A stretch of DNA of 64,000 bases from Leishmania martiniquensis (Eukaryota > Euglenozoa > Kinetoplastea > Trypanosomatida > Trypanosomatidae), in the NCBI RefSeq assembly GCF_017916325.1, contig NC_090142.1, positions 465,001-529,000 of the forward strand, in the 5' to 3' direction. The position numbers and the translations under genes are program-made. Below the pieces are notes generated by a model. It made no database searches. It saw only the letters and a program-made list of their open reading frames with translations, and was not told the DNA's origin. Positions 30,422 through 39,897 of the stretch are shown one piece after another (position 1 is the first letter of the stretch; every line of letters begins with the position of its first letter).

Positions 30422-33400
30422 ATGTCTTCCTCGTGCTCGTGGTCTTCATCTGATGGCGACGACAACGACTGCGCGGCGTCATTCTGGAGTGACGCCAACG
30501 ATGCGGCGAAGGCGGTGGCAGGCGAGGCGAGCCCAGAGAGCGCAACGCGAGGGTGTTGTGCTGAGGAAGGCACGCTCGCTGGTGGTGGCGTTGTCGATGG
30601 TGTGGAGGGCGCCCGGCCACTGGAGCCGAGGGAGCGCATTCATCGGTGCATTGATCGATGCATTCCCCCGGCGCTTCTCGCCCATCAGCGCGCCACGGAT
30701 GGGACCGTAATGGCGCAGCTGTGCGCGGAGCTGGAGGCGTTCGGCGCTCCTGACGCGTGGGCGACGCAGGTGCCTGCAACAGTGTTTGAGGAGTACGAGG
30801 CGACGGCCGAAGAGGACGCGAGGGATAACGAGCCAAGCGGCTCCGCCAGCGCCGCCCTGCAGGCGGGGCCGCAGGTGAATCTCTTCGAAGCTGCCTTGTA
30901 TTCCTGTGAGAGCGTGGCGTACCCCTCGCACCCGTCGGTGGTGGAGCTTCGCCGCACTGCGAAGTCCGGCAGAGGGTCCACAGCCTCCTGGTCGACGCTG
31001 GTGCGCCACTTGTCATACCTGACTGTGCGGCTACACAGCCTTCTCTCTGCGCCACACGGAGGCGTGGGCGCGTACGTGCTTCCGCTACGCTTTCAGGCGT
31101 TGGTTGTGCCGCTCCTCTACGCCTGGGCGACACACTGGCCCCTCATCGAGGCCGACATCGAGTGCTGGCAAGCGGTCTTGCAGTGCTTTCATGTGGCGTG
31201 CCGACCACCGAAGCCTGACAGGGCGGCCGCCGACACAGATAGCGAGGCAGCCGTTCGCGCACCCTTCACGCTGCCCTGGCAGCCGCTGGCGGCGCTGTGC
31301 CTGAGCACGCGAGACGAGCAGAACGCTGAGCTGCCCTCGTGGCGCTCCACTCTCACCGCTGTCGTCACCTCGCTACCCTCCCTCTGCCGTCGAGCATCTC
31401 CTCACTTCACCCCGGATGCCGTGGACGGCCTATGGGGCCTCGTCGCCGGCCAACTGGCGCCGACGGAGGACGGCGTAGCTGCGCTGTCTCTCTTTGTGCG
31501 ACTGGTTCCGTACCGTCACCTCTGCCAGCCAAAGACCGACGTGGCTGCAGCACAGGGCTCCGCTGAGAAGGAAGTCACGCGCGTGAGAGAGGAGGACGGC
31601 CGCCAGTCTCAGGGGCAGCAGAGGGACGGGCTCGAATCTATCCCAGCGGCAGCCGCGCTACCGCAGCTGACGGCACGGGCCAAGCAGATACTGCGCTTCC
31701 TGCTGGTGGAGGCGGCAACGTGGGAACCGCCGGGGCGGCCCTCGCCGGTAGTGGAGCCGAGCAGCGACAAGGGGAACAGGTCGAAGCCATCCGCACACTC
31801 TTTTTACCTGACATGGGGAGTGGCCGTCATGACCTTCGTCGGGCTGCTTGCACGCGCGCATCCTGGAGTGACCGGCATGGACGCTTTCGCAGAGCCTCTC
31901 TTCACCGCGTGGCTGCAGGCGCTGCAGCTGCCGGCCGGGAAAAGTGGCGCACTTCCAGACGGGTCTACGGCCACCGTGTCGCATCTTTTGCGCAGCGGAG
32001 GTCATGAGGCGGACTCGTTGCACGGCCGGAGGACTGTGCGTAGTGGATCCGAGGCGGGCTCGCTCGCTAGTTACTGGACAGCGGCGCCCTACGCGCGACT
32101 GCTGAACGCCTTCCCGGATGACTGCGACTCACCGCTCTGGCGGCACTTGGAGCGGTGGCTCCACGCCACGAGCGTACTGGTGCGTCCTGGCATGCCATGC
32201 AAGAGAGGCAGTCCTGCCGACCGCGTGTGTGACTGCTACACCGCGTTGGCGCGGGAGGCGGCTCGCCGCTGTGTTCTCAAGGAGAGGGGTGCGACATGCG
32301 AGCTGCACCCGTCGCGGGGAGAGGCAGTGGAGGTGGGAGCTGGCGCGCCGGCCAAATCTTCTTCCGGCGGCTCTGCGGCCGACTCGGCCACTGGTGCCGT
32401 ACCGCACCGCTGGAGCCCCGCCACGGTGGGGAGGTTCGTCTCGTTGCTTCTTCCACATGCTGTGGCGGCGTTTCAGGCCCGTGCGCGGCAGGCGCAGCTG
32501 TTTTTGTGTGCTCTGCTCCGGCTCTCGCCCGAGAGGGTGCTGCCGCATGTTCTCAGCTGTGTGCGCACAGGCGTGGACAGCCCGACACAGGTGGCGGTGC
32601 AGCGCGCGGCGTCGACGCTGCTTCTCACCGGTGCCGTTCCCACCCTTCTGGCAAGCGCGACCGCTGCCTCGCTGCTGTCGACGAGTGCGAGCAGCGCGAC
32701 TTTGCTAGCCTTCTTGCGGGAGACACTGCCGCAGTTGCTGGCACTCGTCAATCCAAGTGACTTGGTGAGCTCGATGCCTGTTCTCTCCCTCGTGGCAGTC
32801 GCAACAGGCTACGCCGCGGCAGAGGAGGTGTTTGGCAGTGCTGTGGAAGTGGACGCCTTTGCGAAGGCCTACACGGCACGGGCGCTTCCGCTCTTTGCCG
32901 CCCACGCAGACGCCAACAACGGCCATTTCGCGTGCGCAGAGGTAATGTTTCGTGCATTTCTTCGGACGCTGCCTCACCCGGCTCTCTCGACGGTGACGCG
33001 CGAGGTGTTGCGAGAGGCAGTGAGTCGCGATCACGGTGCCCGCATGACGGGGCTGGTGCGCATGGTGGCTGCTTGCGCGCCGGCGGAGGCGTGGGCCTGC
33101 GCACAGAAGCACTGGCTCCGTGTCTTGCTTGACTTGTCTGCGCGAGATGCTGAGGTGGAGTGGGCAGCGTCGCTGCTGGCGGCCTGCCTCGCCGACCTGG
33201 GCGACCGCTCACTCGCACGCACCCACGCCGCGGCCATCTGGCGGGGTGTGCAGCTGCAGCTGTGCTTTCTGACAAGTAAGAGGCGTCGCGGCGCTGCGGC
33301 GCAAGTCATGGAGGCGCTCATGACATCGCTGATGCGGCCGCGGGAGAGCGCTGCTTGTCACGTTTGCATGGCGAATGGCAGTCACCCCGCGCCACAGCGG

Positions 33401-36400
33401 CTGCCGAAAGCGGAGGAAGATCGCTGTGCGGCTGGCTTGCCAGCCACTTCGACTCCACTGCTGCCAAGGGTAGGCACAGCGGCAGAGGCGCGTGTGTACG
33501 TAGACTGGCCGGCTGCCGAGGATGTGCAGGTGGCGGTGGACCTCTTCAACGCGTCTCTTAAAGACTGCGTGCGAGTGATTGCCGACGTCAACGGCGGGGG
33601 CCTCCTCAATACTGCCGCCACAGAGACGGCAGCAGCTGTTTCAGGCGATGGTGACATCTCTGTGCACGCGCGGTTCTTCGCAAACGCCGCCACTGCCGCG
33701 GCCGAACGAAGTGGCGGCCCGGCCTCTCACGCTTGCGAGAGCGCCGCAGCTGTCACGCGGCAGACCGTCTTGGAAGGGACGCTGGATTGGATGCTGCGGC
33801 TCCTGTGTGAATGCGAGTGGATATTCATTGAGGCAACGCCGACGGCGGAGGCCGCAGATCCGGAGCAGATGCGTGGCGTGCCGTGGTGGGACGTGAACCT
33901 GCACGTTGCGTGGTGCCCCACCGGCGCACCGCTGCGCCCAGCAGCGTGCCGGCCGGCTTACACGCGGACGGAGCTGTTTGAAGTGCTTTATAGGTGCGTG
34001 TGCTTGCCCATGCTGCACCAACACGTCGTCGACCCCTTGCGCAAGTGCGGTGTCGAGCTGACGGAGCGGTTTGGCGTGCCCCCCACCGAAGGGGTGTCCA
34101 TGCAGACTGATGAAAGCCTAGCTGACGTGACGGGACTGCTGAAGCTGCTCCAGTGGCTGTCGTCCTCCGTTGTGCGGCTGCCACAGCAGCGGTGGCGTCC
34201 AGCTGCTTCGTTCTCACACTACTTGCGCCAGAGCTTGAGAAATCAATGCCCGTGGGTGCGTCGAAGACTTCCGCTTGCGTGCTGGGTTGATTGGTCGCTG
34301 CAGCTGCAGCTGGAGGCGGTGACGCGCGGGCATCTGCCAGTGGCACAGAGGACCTTCTCGGCCGTTGTTGCTGTGCTGCAATGCCTGTCTTTCTCTCCGC
34401 GCCGGTCCGTCTGGGAGGGCGCGATACGGCTGCTTGTGCACGTGCGCCTCTTCGGTGCCCTCGACAGCGCCTCGCTCACGATTTTCGAGGGGCGAGTTCG
34501 CGCCGTGGCGACCGCCGTCATCAGTCAGTGGCGTGCAAGCGTAGCAACCTCAGCGCCCGAGGTGCCTGAGGCGAAGGTGACATTGCGTCCGCAGGAGCAG
34601 CCGCTGCTGTGTGGAACCATTTCACCAGCACAGGGAAGCTCAGCGGACGGTCAGAATGGCGTTGGCCAGCCAAGTACCAAAGTCGCTGCGGTGCTCATCG
34701 GAGTGGCACCTTCCATGACGCAGCGACTGCATACGTTGCAAGGTGCGCTGGAGGGGGTGCAGAGGCTGCTGGTTTCACTGGCACTCAGCCGCGAGTTTTT
34801 CGAGGCGCCATCCATGTGCATTGAATCGCTGCGCTTCCTGACGCGCTTCCCAGAAGAGCTGCGCTCTCCCACGGCAGGCCTGCTGCTCCCTCAGCTCACT
34901 GAACGTGTGCGCTCTGCCAAAGGCTTCCTCCCTACCGGTGCCGTCCGCTCCCCCTCCTTCGCCGGAAGCTTAGTGCATGTCGCCCACGGGCTTGCTTCCA
35001 CGTACCCTGCGCGCGCGGTGCTGCTGGTGGCGTATGCCCATCTCGTCTACTGGCCGTCACCGCATCGCTTAGTTTCTCTGCGCGCCGTCCGCCGCCTTAC
35101 GCGCCTCACCCTCTCTTCTCACGTCGTTCTGCGGTGTGTGGCAGCTGACTTGTTGCAAGCCGTATCACTCCCAGTCACCGTGCGCGAACCGATGTGGACA
35201 GTGTGCGCGTTACCCGATGGCCTTTCGGTGCCTCCTTCGTTCTCGCTGTCACCGGACGCTGTGAAGGAAACTCTGAGTGAGACAGAGCAGCGGACGCACC
35301 AGGAGGCCGTGGCGGCGGTGAAAGACTGCTTGCATAGGCTGACAGAGGCGTGCCCGCTGATGCCGTACTACGTCGGCACGGCGGGCCTTGTGTTCCCTCT
35401 CAGCTATCTCACGCTTCCCAGGTGCGCAGCAGCCGAACTGGGGCTGTATCCGGCGCACGCAGGTGCGGAGTTGGCATCTCATCACTGGAATCCCATCACC
35501 GGTCGCGCCTTCATGGACACCGCCACCTACGCGCGGCCTTCCGACGCTGTCGCGTACCGTCGTGCGTGGCAAACGGCGCTCTTGGGCGATATGAGTCGCG
35601 ACGGTGGCGACGTCGCAGTGCAAGACGCGGAGGGCGGGAGCTCGTGCGATGCAGACGCGGCGGCACAACAGCTGAGTCCACATGCATGGGTGCGGCAGCT
35701 TCTAGCACTGCCGGTGGAGTGTTCCCAAGGGCATCATGACCGTCAGGTGACTTCGCCCATCACGGTGGTGAAGCTGCTCGCGTCGCTGCCGCGGGAGTCG
35801 GTGTCGGATGATGCGTCGCTGTCATGGTCGCCTGCTGCTTCCGTGCTGCTCGCATGGGCCGATGACGAGCTGCAGATGTGGCGGTGCAGTCGCCAGCAGA
35901 ACAACCAACCACGCAGCGAGGACGGGCTGTGCGCCTCTGCTGCCGGTGCAAACCATGGTGACGGTCATTCCGCGTCTTGTGCCCAGCGTGGGACGGCAGA
36001 CGCACCACCTGCTCACCTCAGCGGCGAGGGAGCGGAAAACTTACGCGCCGCCACGCTTGCCGGCGCGGAGGAGAGTAGGGAGATCGAGGAGGACAAGATG
36101 TACCGCCTCTTTCGCTCTCTTGCAATTGTGTCCTCAGCGGTGCTGCGACTGACAGTCCCACTGCAGCCGGCGGTGAGGGCGAGGGCAGCCAAGAAAGGCC
36201 CTGCAGATACGGGGCTGCGAGCGCGGGCAGTGCGCTTCTTCTCAGACATTATTGCGTGCGTTTGCAGCTATGCAGCCGTGCCGCACCGCGTTGCGCAGCG
36301 GGTGATGCTTGTAGCTTTCACGACGCTGGGAGCGTCAGTGACGTCGGAGGAGCTGTGGACCATCGTCTATGCCTTGCTAGGCGAAGTATGCAGCACGGCT

Positions 36401-37729
36401 TCCGTGGAGAGAGCAGCGGCGGCCGCTGATGACGCCAGCAGAGGCGGCGATGATACGTGGTCACAACAACAGCAGCGCCTCTTGTCCTTTATTGCCGCCC
36501 TCTTCCGTGGAATGCCGCCAGCAGTCATCTGCGCCAGCCTCCCGCGCCTGGCCGCGCTGCTCGAGACTCACGCAGACCTCTTCCGTTCTTCTGCAGTCCA
36601 CGTCCGGCAGATGGCGGCGGCGGTAGTGGCGCAGCTGATCGCCTTCTCCCCTCTGCAGAGTAGCCTCCGAGCCGAATTCAGCGGGTGCCGCGCCTCCGCT
36701 GACGCGCTCGTTGTCTTGCTCATGCGGCGAGCCGACAGCACAGTCTTTCGCGGAAGGCTTCCGCTCCTGTGCGGTGGGACTGGAGGCAAAGGCGATCCGG
36801 GGAAGGTAATGCCAACGGCCTGTGGCGCCCCCACCGTCGCCAGCGACGAGACGCCTAACTCTGCGGATGTTGTATCGCCAACCACCCAAGATGCGGCGCT
36901 GCTAACCTTCACGATGCTCTGCCTACAGCAATCCACGGTGGATTTGCTTGAAGCACACGCGAGCGACATGGTTCTGCTGCTCTGCTGCTGCCTGGACCTG
37001 TTCTTCACGGAGGTTCAGCGAGTGCACAAGGCGGCCGAGATGACTCTCGCCTATCTTATCGCTCGTCGCATGCCCAAGGCGCTTGTCCATGGGTTAGTCG
37101 AGCAGCTTTGCCGTGTCTGCACCGGCTCCGTCGCGTATGGCGCTTCGCGGCGGGCCAAGGCGGCGTGCGCGTGTGCGCTGGGTCGACTTATCTTTCCCAA
37201 CCTACACCGCATCGGTAAGTTCGCTATCATGGAGGAGATTGCTGCCGCGAGCCTCGCTGCTTTGGCGCATCGCGACGCTGGCGTCCGTGCCGAGGGTAGC
37301 CACCTGATGGCCGTGCTTACGAAGGTCGCGGCCGAGGCGCAGACACGTGTGCTGGTGCAGCGGCTGGCGCAGGAGCTGCGCCAGCACCCTCGTGACGCTG
37401 CAGCGGAGCACCAGCGGGAAGAGGCGCCCTCTATCGCTGGCGCAGGCGCAGCATGTGTAGGCCGTCGTGTGGCCCTCGTGCAAGCGCTGGGCGCGGTTGT
37501 GCTGGCTGACCCTGGCGACCTGTCCTCTTACGTGCCGAAGGTGATGGTGCAGCTTGCGTTCTTTGCGCGAGAGGGCAACACCGAGTGTGGCCGTGTGGCG
37601 AAGCGCGTCTTCGAGGAGTGGTGGCATGCGCACCGCGAGGGCTGGGAACATGTCTACAAGTCGCGCTTTACTCCGCAGCAGGTAGATGCCATGTCCGAGC
37701 TTCTGCTGGCACCGCGCTACTACGCGTAG
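30422..37729 (+). CDS. BLM10: Proteasome activator Blm10/PA200 (PSME4) homologue
   Basis: The predicted protein is 2435 aa; the frame opens further back on a TTG, and I use the first in-frame ATG at 30422. Blm10/PA200 proteins are HEAT-repeat solenoids that cap the 20S proteasome and insert a C-terminal tyrosine motif into the alpha-ring. The strongest evidence is the C-terminus: a solenoid block with HRDAGVRAEGSHLMAVLTKVA, then WWHAHREGWEHVYKSRFT, ending LLLAPRYYA. The last three residues, YYA, are those of Blm10 and PA200. An N-terminal LPWQPL near residue 284 matches a family motif. Many Leu/Ala-rich helical repeats fill the rest, interrupted by Ser/Gly-rich loops. It exceeds human (1843 aa) and yeast (2143 aa) forms, mainly through these insertions. 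A role in nuclear proteasome regulation is inferred from the family. Confidence 0.88.
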   Translation: MSSSCSWSSSDGDDNDCAASFWSDANDAAKAVAGEASPESATRGCCAEEGTLAGGGVVDGVEGARPLEPRERIHRCIDRCIPPALLAHQRATDGTVMAQLCAELEAFGAPDAWATQVPATVFEEYEATAEEDARDNEPSGSASAALQAGPQVNLFEAALYSCESVAYPSHPSVVELRRTAKSGRGSTASWSTLVRHLSYLTVRLHSLLSAPHGGVGAYVLPLRFQALVVPLLYAWATHWPLIEADIECWQAVLQCFHVACRPPKPDRAAADTDSEAAVRAPFTLPWQPLAALCLSTRDEQNAELPSWRSTLTAVVTSLPSLCRRASPHFTPDAVDGLWGLVAGQLAPTEDGVAALSLFVRLVPYRHLCQPKTDVAAAQGSAEKEVTRVREEDGRQSQGQQRDGLESIPAAAALPQLTARAKQILRFLLVEAATWEPPGRPSPVVEPSSDKGNRSKPSAHSFYLTWGVAVMTFVGLLARAHPGVTGMDAFAEPLFTAWLQALQLPAGKSGALPDGSTATVSHLLRSGGHEADSLHGRRTVRSGSEAGSLASYWTAAPYARLLNAFPDDCDSPLWRHLERWLHATSVLVRPGMPCKRGSPADRVCDCYTALAREAARRCVLKERGATCELHPSRGEAVEVGAGAPAKSSSGGSAADSATGAVPHRWSPATVGRFVSLLLPHAVAAFQARARQAQLFLCALLRLSPERVLPHVLSCVRTGVDSPTQVAVQRAASTLLLTGAVPTLLASATAASLLSTSASSATLLAFLRETLPQLLALVNPSDLVSSMPVLSLVAVATGYAAAEEVFGSAVEVDAFAKAYTARALPLFAAHADANNGHFACAEVMFRAFLRTLPHPALSTVTREVLREAVSRDHGARMTGLVRMVAACAPAEAWACAQKHWLRVLLDLSARDAEVEWAASLLAACLADLGDRSLARTHAAAIWRGVQLQLCFLTSKRRRGAAAQVMEALMTSLMRPRESAACHVCMANGSHPAPQRLPKAEEDRCAAGLPATSTPLLPRVGTAAEARVYVDWPAAEDVQVAVDLFNASLKDCVRVIADVNGGGLLNTAATETAAAVSGDGDISVHARFFANAATAAAERSGGPASHACESAAAVTRQTVLEGTLDWMLRLLCECEWIFIEATPTAEAADPEQMRGVPWWDVNLHVAWCPTGAPLRPAACRPAYTRTELFEVLYRCVCLPMLHQHVVDPLRKCGVELTERFGVPPTEGVSMQTDESLADVTGLLKLLQWLSSSVVRLPQQRWRPAASFSHYLRQSLRNQCPWVRRRLPLACWVDWSLQLQLEAVTRGHLPVAQRTFSAVVAVLQCLSFSPRRSVWEGAIRLLVHVRLFGALDSASLTIFEGRVRAVATAVISQWRASVATSAPEVPEAKVTLRPQEQPLLCGTISPAQGSSADGQNGVGQPSTKVAAVLIGVAPSMTQRLHTLQGALEGVQRLLVSLALSREFFEAPSMCIESLRFLTRFPEELRSPTAGLLLPQLTERVRSAKGFLPTGAVRSPSFAGSLVHVAHGLASTYPARAVLLVAYAHLVYWPSPHRLVSLRAVRRLTRLTLSSHVVLRCVAADLLQAVSLPVTVREPMWTVCALPDGLSVPPSFSLSPDAVKETLSETEQRTHQEAVAAVKDCLHRLTEACPLMPYYVGTAGLVFPLSYLTLPRCAAAELGLYPAHAGAELASHHWNPITGRAFMDTATYARPSDAVAYRRAWQTALLGDMSRDGGDVAVQDAEGGSSCDADAAAQQLSPHAWVRQLLALPVECSQGHHDRQVTSPITVVKLLASLPRESVSDDASLSWSPAASVLLAWADDELQMWRCSRQQNNQPRSEDGLCASAAGANHGDGHSASCAQRGTADAPPAHLSGEGAENLRAATLAGAEESREIEEDKMYRLFRSLAIVSSAVLRLTVPLQPAVRARAAKKGPADTGLRARAVRFFSDIIACVCSYAAVPHRVAQRVMLVAFTTLGASVTSEELWTIVYALLGEVCSTASVERAAAAADDASRGGDDTWSQQQQRLLSFIAALFRGMPPAVICASLPRLAALLETHADLFRSSAVHVRQMAAAVVAQLIAFSPLQSSLRAEFSGCRASADALVVLLMRRADSTVFRGRLPLLCGGTGGKGDPGKVMPTACGAPTVASDETPNSADVVSPTTQDAALLTFTMLCLQQSTVDLLEAHASDMVLLLCCCLDLFFTEVQRVHKAAEMTLAYLIARRMPKALVHGLVEQLCRVCTGSVAYGASRRAKAACACALGRLIFPNLHRIGKFAIMEEIAAASLAALAHRDAGVRAEGSHLMAVLTKVAAEAQTRVLVQRLAQELRQHPRDAAAEHQREEAPSIAGAGAACVGRRVALVQALGAVVLADPGDLSSYVPKVMVQLAFFAREGNTECGRVAKRVFEEWWHAHREGWEHVYKSRFTPQQVDAMSELLLAPRYYA

Positions 37730-39897
37730 GTGGCGATGACCGTGGGGGAGCGAGGAGGGGCGGCGCCGAGGTCTAGCAGCGGCTGTGACGAGGGGAGATT
37801 TGACGTTGCGTGTTCCTTTCTTGCGAGTGTCAGCCTATCGATTTCCCTCTTTCCATCAGCGGCCCGCGTCCGCCCTCTCCCTCTCTCTGTCGTCCACTCG
37901 TCCGCCGCCCCCTTCCCTCCCTCTCCCCTCCTCCACCACCGGACGCGCTTCCTCGTCCTGTGGCACTCCAACGCTGCATGTACGTACGTGCCTGCTTAGG
38001 AACATCGAAAGATATGCTCGGAACTCACGCCTTCTCTTCAGAATTTCGCAGTACCACACTACGCACTTCTCTCTTCATTCCCCAGAGGGCGCGCGCACGC
38101 TGAAGGCCTACTGTTGAACAGATGCGCGCTGTCCCTTTTCACCTCACGCGCGAGGGATCAGCACAAATAAAGAGGGCCCCTGCCAATGCATGTGATGGAG
38201 AGGTGGAGAGAGGGATGATGGCCGTGGCGGACTCACGCCCGTCATTTCTACGCCGCCTCCTACACTTCTTTCTTCAGCGCTCTCCGGAGGTGTCGGAGCC
38301 CGTGTCCTTTTCTGCCCTCCCTCTCTCTCGCTTGCCGCCATATGCTATCGAGCATGAGGCGGAGAGGGAAGTGAACAGCGCAGCGACTCGCGCGCATCCC
38401 CCCCGTCGGCCGCAGCAGGGCTGTCTCACTCTCTCGAATACTCTTGCGCCTCCCATTCTCTCTTTTTTTTCCAATTTCGTCGATACACACGTCGATTCTG
38501 CTCACAATCACACGATGAGACGCACTGTGTTGTCGCCATCGTTGGCCAGGCCCCCGCCTTCGCCCACACTCCCTTCCCCTCCCCCCTCCCATCCAATCAC
38601 CTAGCAGCAGTTCTTTTCAATTCCAAGGAGTGCGCGCGCGAGGTACGGCCTCCTCTCCTCCCCCTGCCTCTCCTTTTCTTGTTCTTCACGGATACTCACA
38701 CGTGCAGCAGACGTACGCGTTCGTCTACGCGCCGAGGGCTTCCGGCGAGGGTGAAGGGGCCGAGCAGTCTCGGCTCCCCTCCTCCCCCTCCCCCTCCTTC
38801 GTCTTTCACCCACGTGGCATGCAGGAGCGAGAAGGCGATTCCAGTGCCCTTTCCTTCCCACGATCACCCCAGCCCTCCCCTCCCTCCCTCCGGGCCTTTC
38901 TTTGCTCGCTTCATTTACTGCCGTATTTCAGGCGTCTTGAGGCAGGGCGTGGAGTGCCTGTACTTTGGGTCATCGCTTATATGTGTCGCACTCGTGTCAT
39001 CTGCTTTCTTCGCTCACACCTTTGGTGCGCCGGCCATTCGTTGCCACTGCGGCTTCCACCGTTGTCGTGTCGGCGCTCTTTTCGTCCGCGCTAACACCAC
39101 CACCACTCAGGTGCACCCCCTTCCCTCCTTCGTTGTACCTTTGCCCGCCTCACTCTTCCCCCCTTCTCCCCCCACACTTTCCATCGTGGTTGGACGACGT
39201 CGCGTTGTCTTCCTGTTGTTCAAGATCGATTTCTCCTGCCGTGCTCTCGCGGGGCCGGCTGGCCCCCCCCGCTCTCGCACCACGTGCCACCGCCAGTGAG
39301 ACACGCGCAGATACTCCTCGTTTCTTTCACGCTGTGTATGTATATACGGACTCCCTCCCGTCTCCAACCGTTACTCCCCCTCCCCCCACGTTTTTCCACG
39401 AGAGGTGTTCAGCCCCTCCGCCGCCCTCTTCATTCCGCTCAGCTGCTCCTCTTTTTTCACCTCGCCCCCTCCTCTCCTCCTCTCTCTCTCTGTGTGTGTA
39501 AGTGTGTGTGTGCGCCAAGGCTCAGGAGTTTCGGTCATTGACGACAGCCCGCGACGAACAGAAGTGTGTCCCTCCCGTGGCAAGGCAGAGAGATGCGGGC
39601 GCGGAAGCCAACATCTCTTCTCTCCGCGCCTCTCTGCCTCTCTGTCCTTCGTTTCGCCTTCACTCACTCCGCTCCGTGCCGCTGCCATCGGCGCTCGTCT
39701 CGGTCTTCCTCTTCCGCTTATTGGCACTCATCTGCTTGGCAGCGGTGTCCTGCAGAGCGCACCTTTCCTTTCCTCTCCGCCTTCCCTCCCCCCTCTCTCA
39801 CACACGCGCGTGCGTGTGCCTCTCCTCAGGGTTGCTGCACGAGAGATAATATCTGAGACACACAGAGAAGGACGAGCAGCGCGGCACCCGTGCCATC
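37730..39897. other. Pyrimidine-rich spacer before the 39898 gene
   Basis: The 2.17-kb spacer is very C/T-rich from about 37850 to 39830 and yields long Ser/Pro/Leu plus-strand frames (for example 38679-39299) that are artefacts of that composition. Several tract-AG pairs could serve as acceptors; the best is at 39828-39829. No gene is seen. Confidence 0.65.
39780..39829 (+). promoter_or_regulatory. Candidate spliced-leader acceptor for the 39898 gene
   Basis: C/T-rich sequence with a short CA/CG run leads to GCCTCTCCTCAG, with AG at 39828-39829. The 68-nt leader contains no ATG before 39898. Confidence 0.6.

Noticed and set aside
37721..37729. Peroxisomal or glycosomal targeting tripeptide at C-termini
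   Set aside because: I checked the ends of all thirteen proteins and none carries SKL or a close variant. The YYA end is explained by the Blm10 family.
38679..39501. Plus-strand frames of 178-206 codons before the 39898 gene
   Set aside because: They are Ser/Pro/Phe/Leu-rich products of pyrimidine tracts that form the splice-acceptor region.
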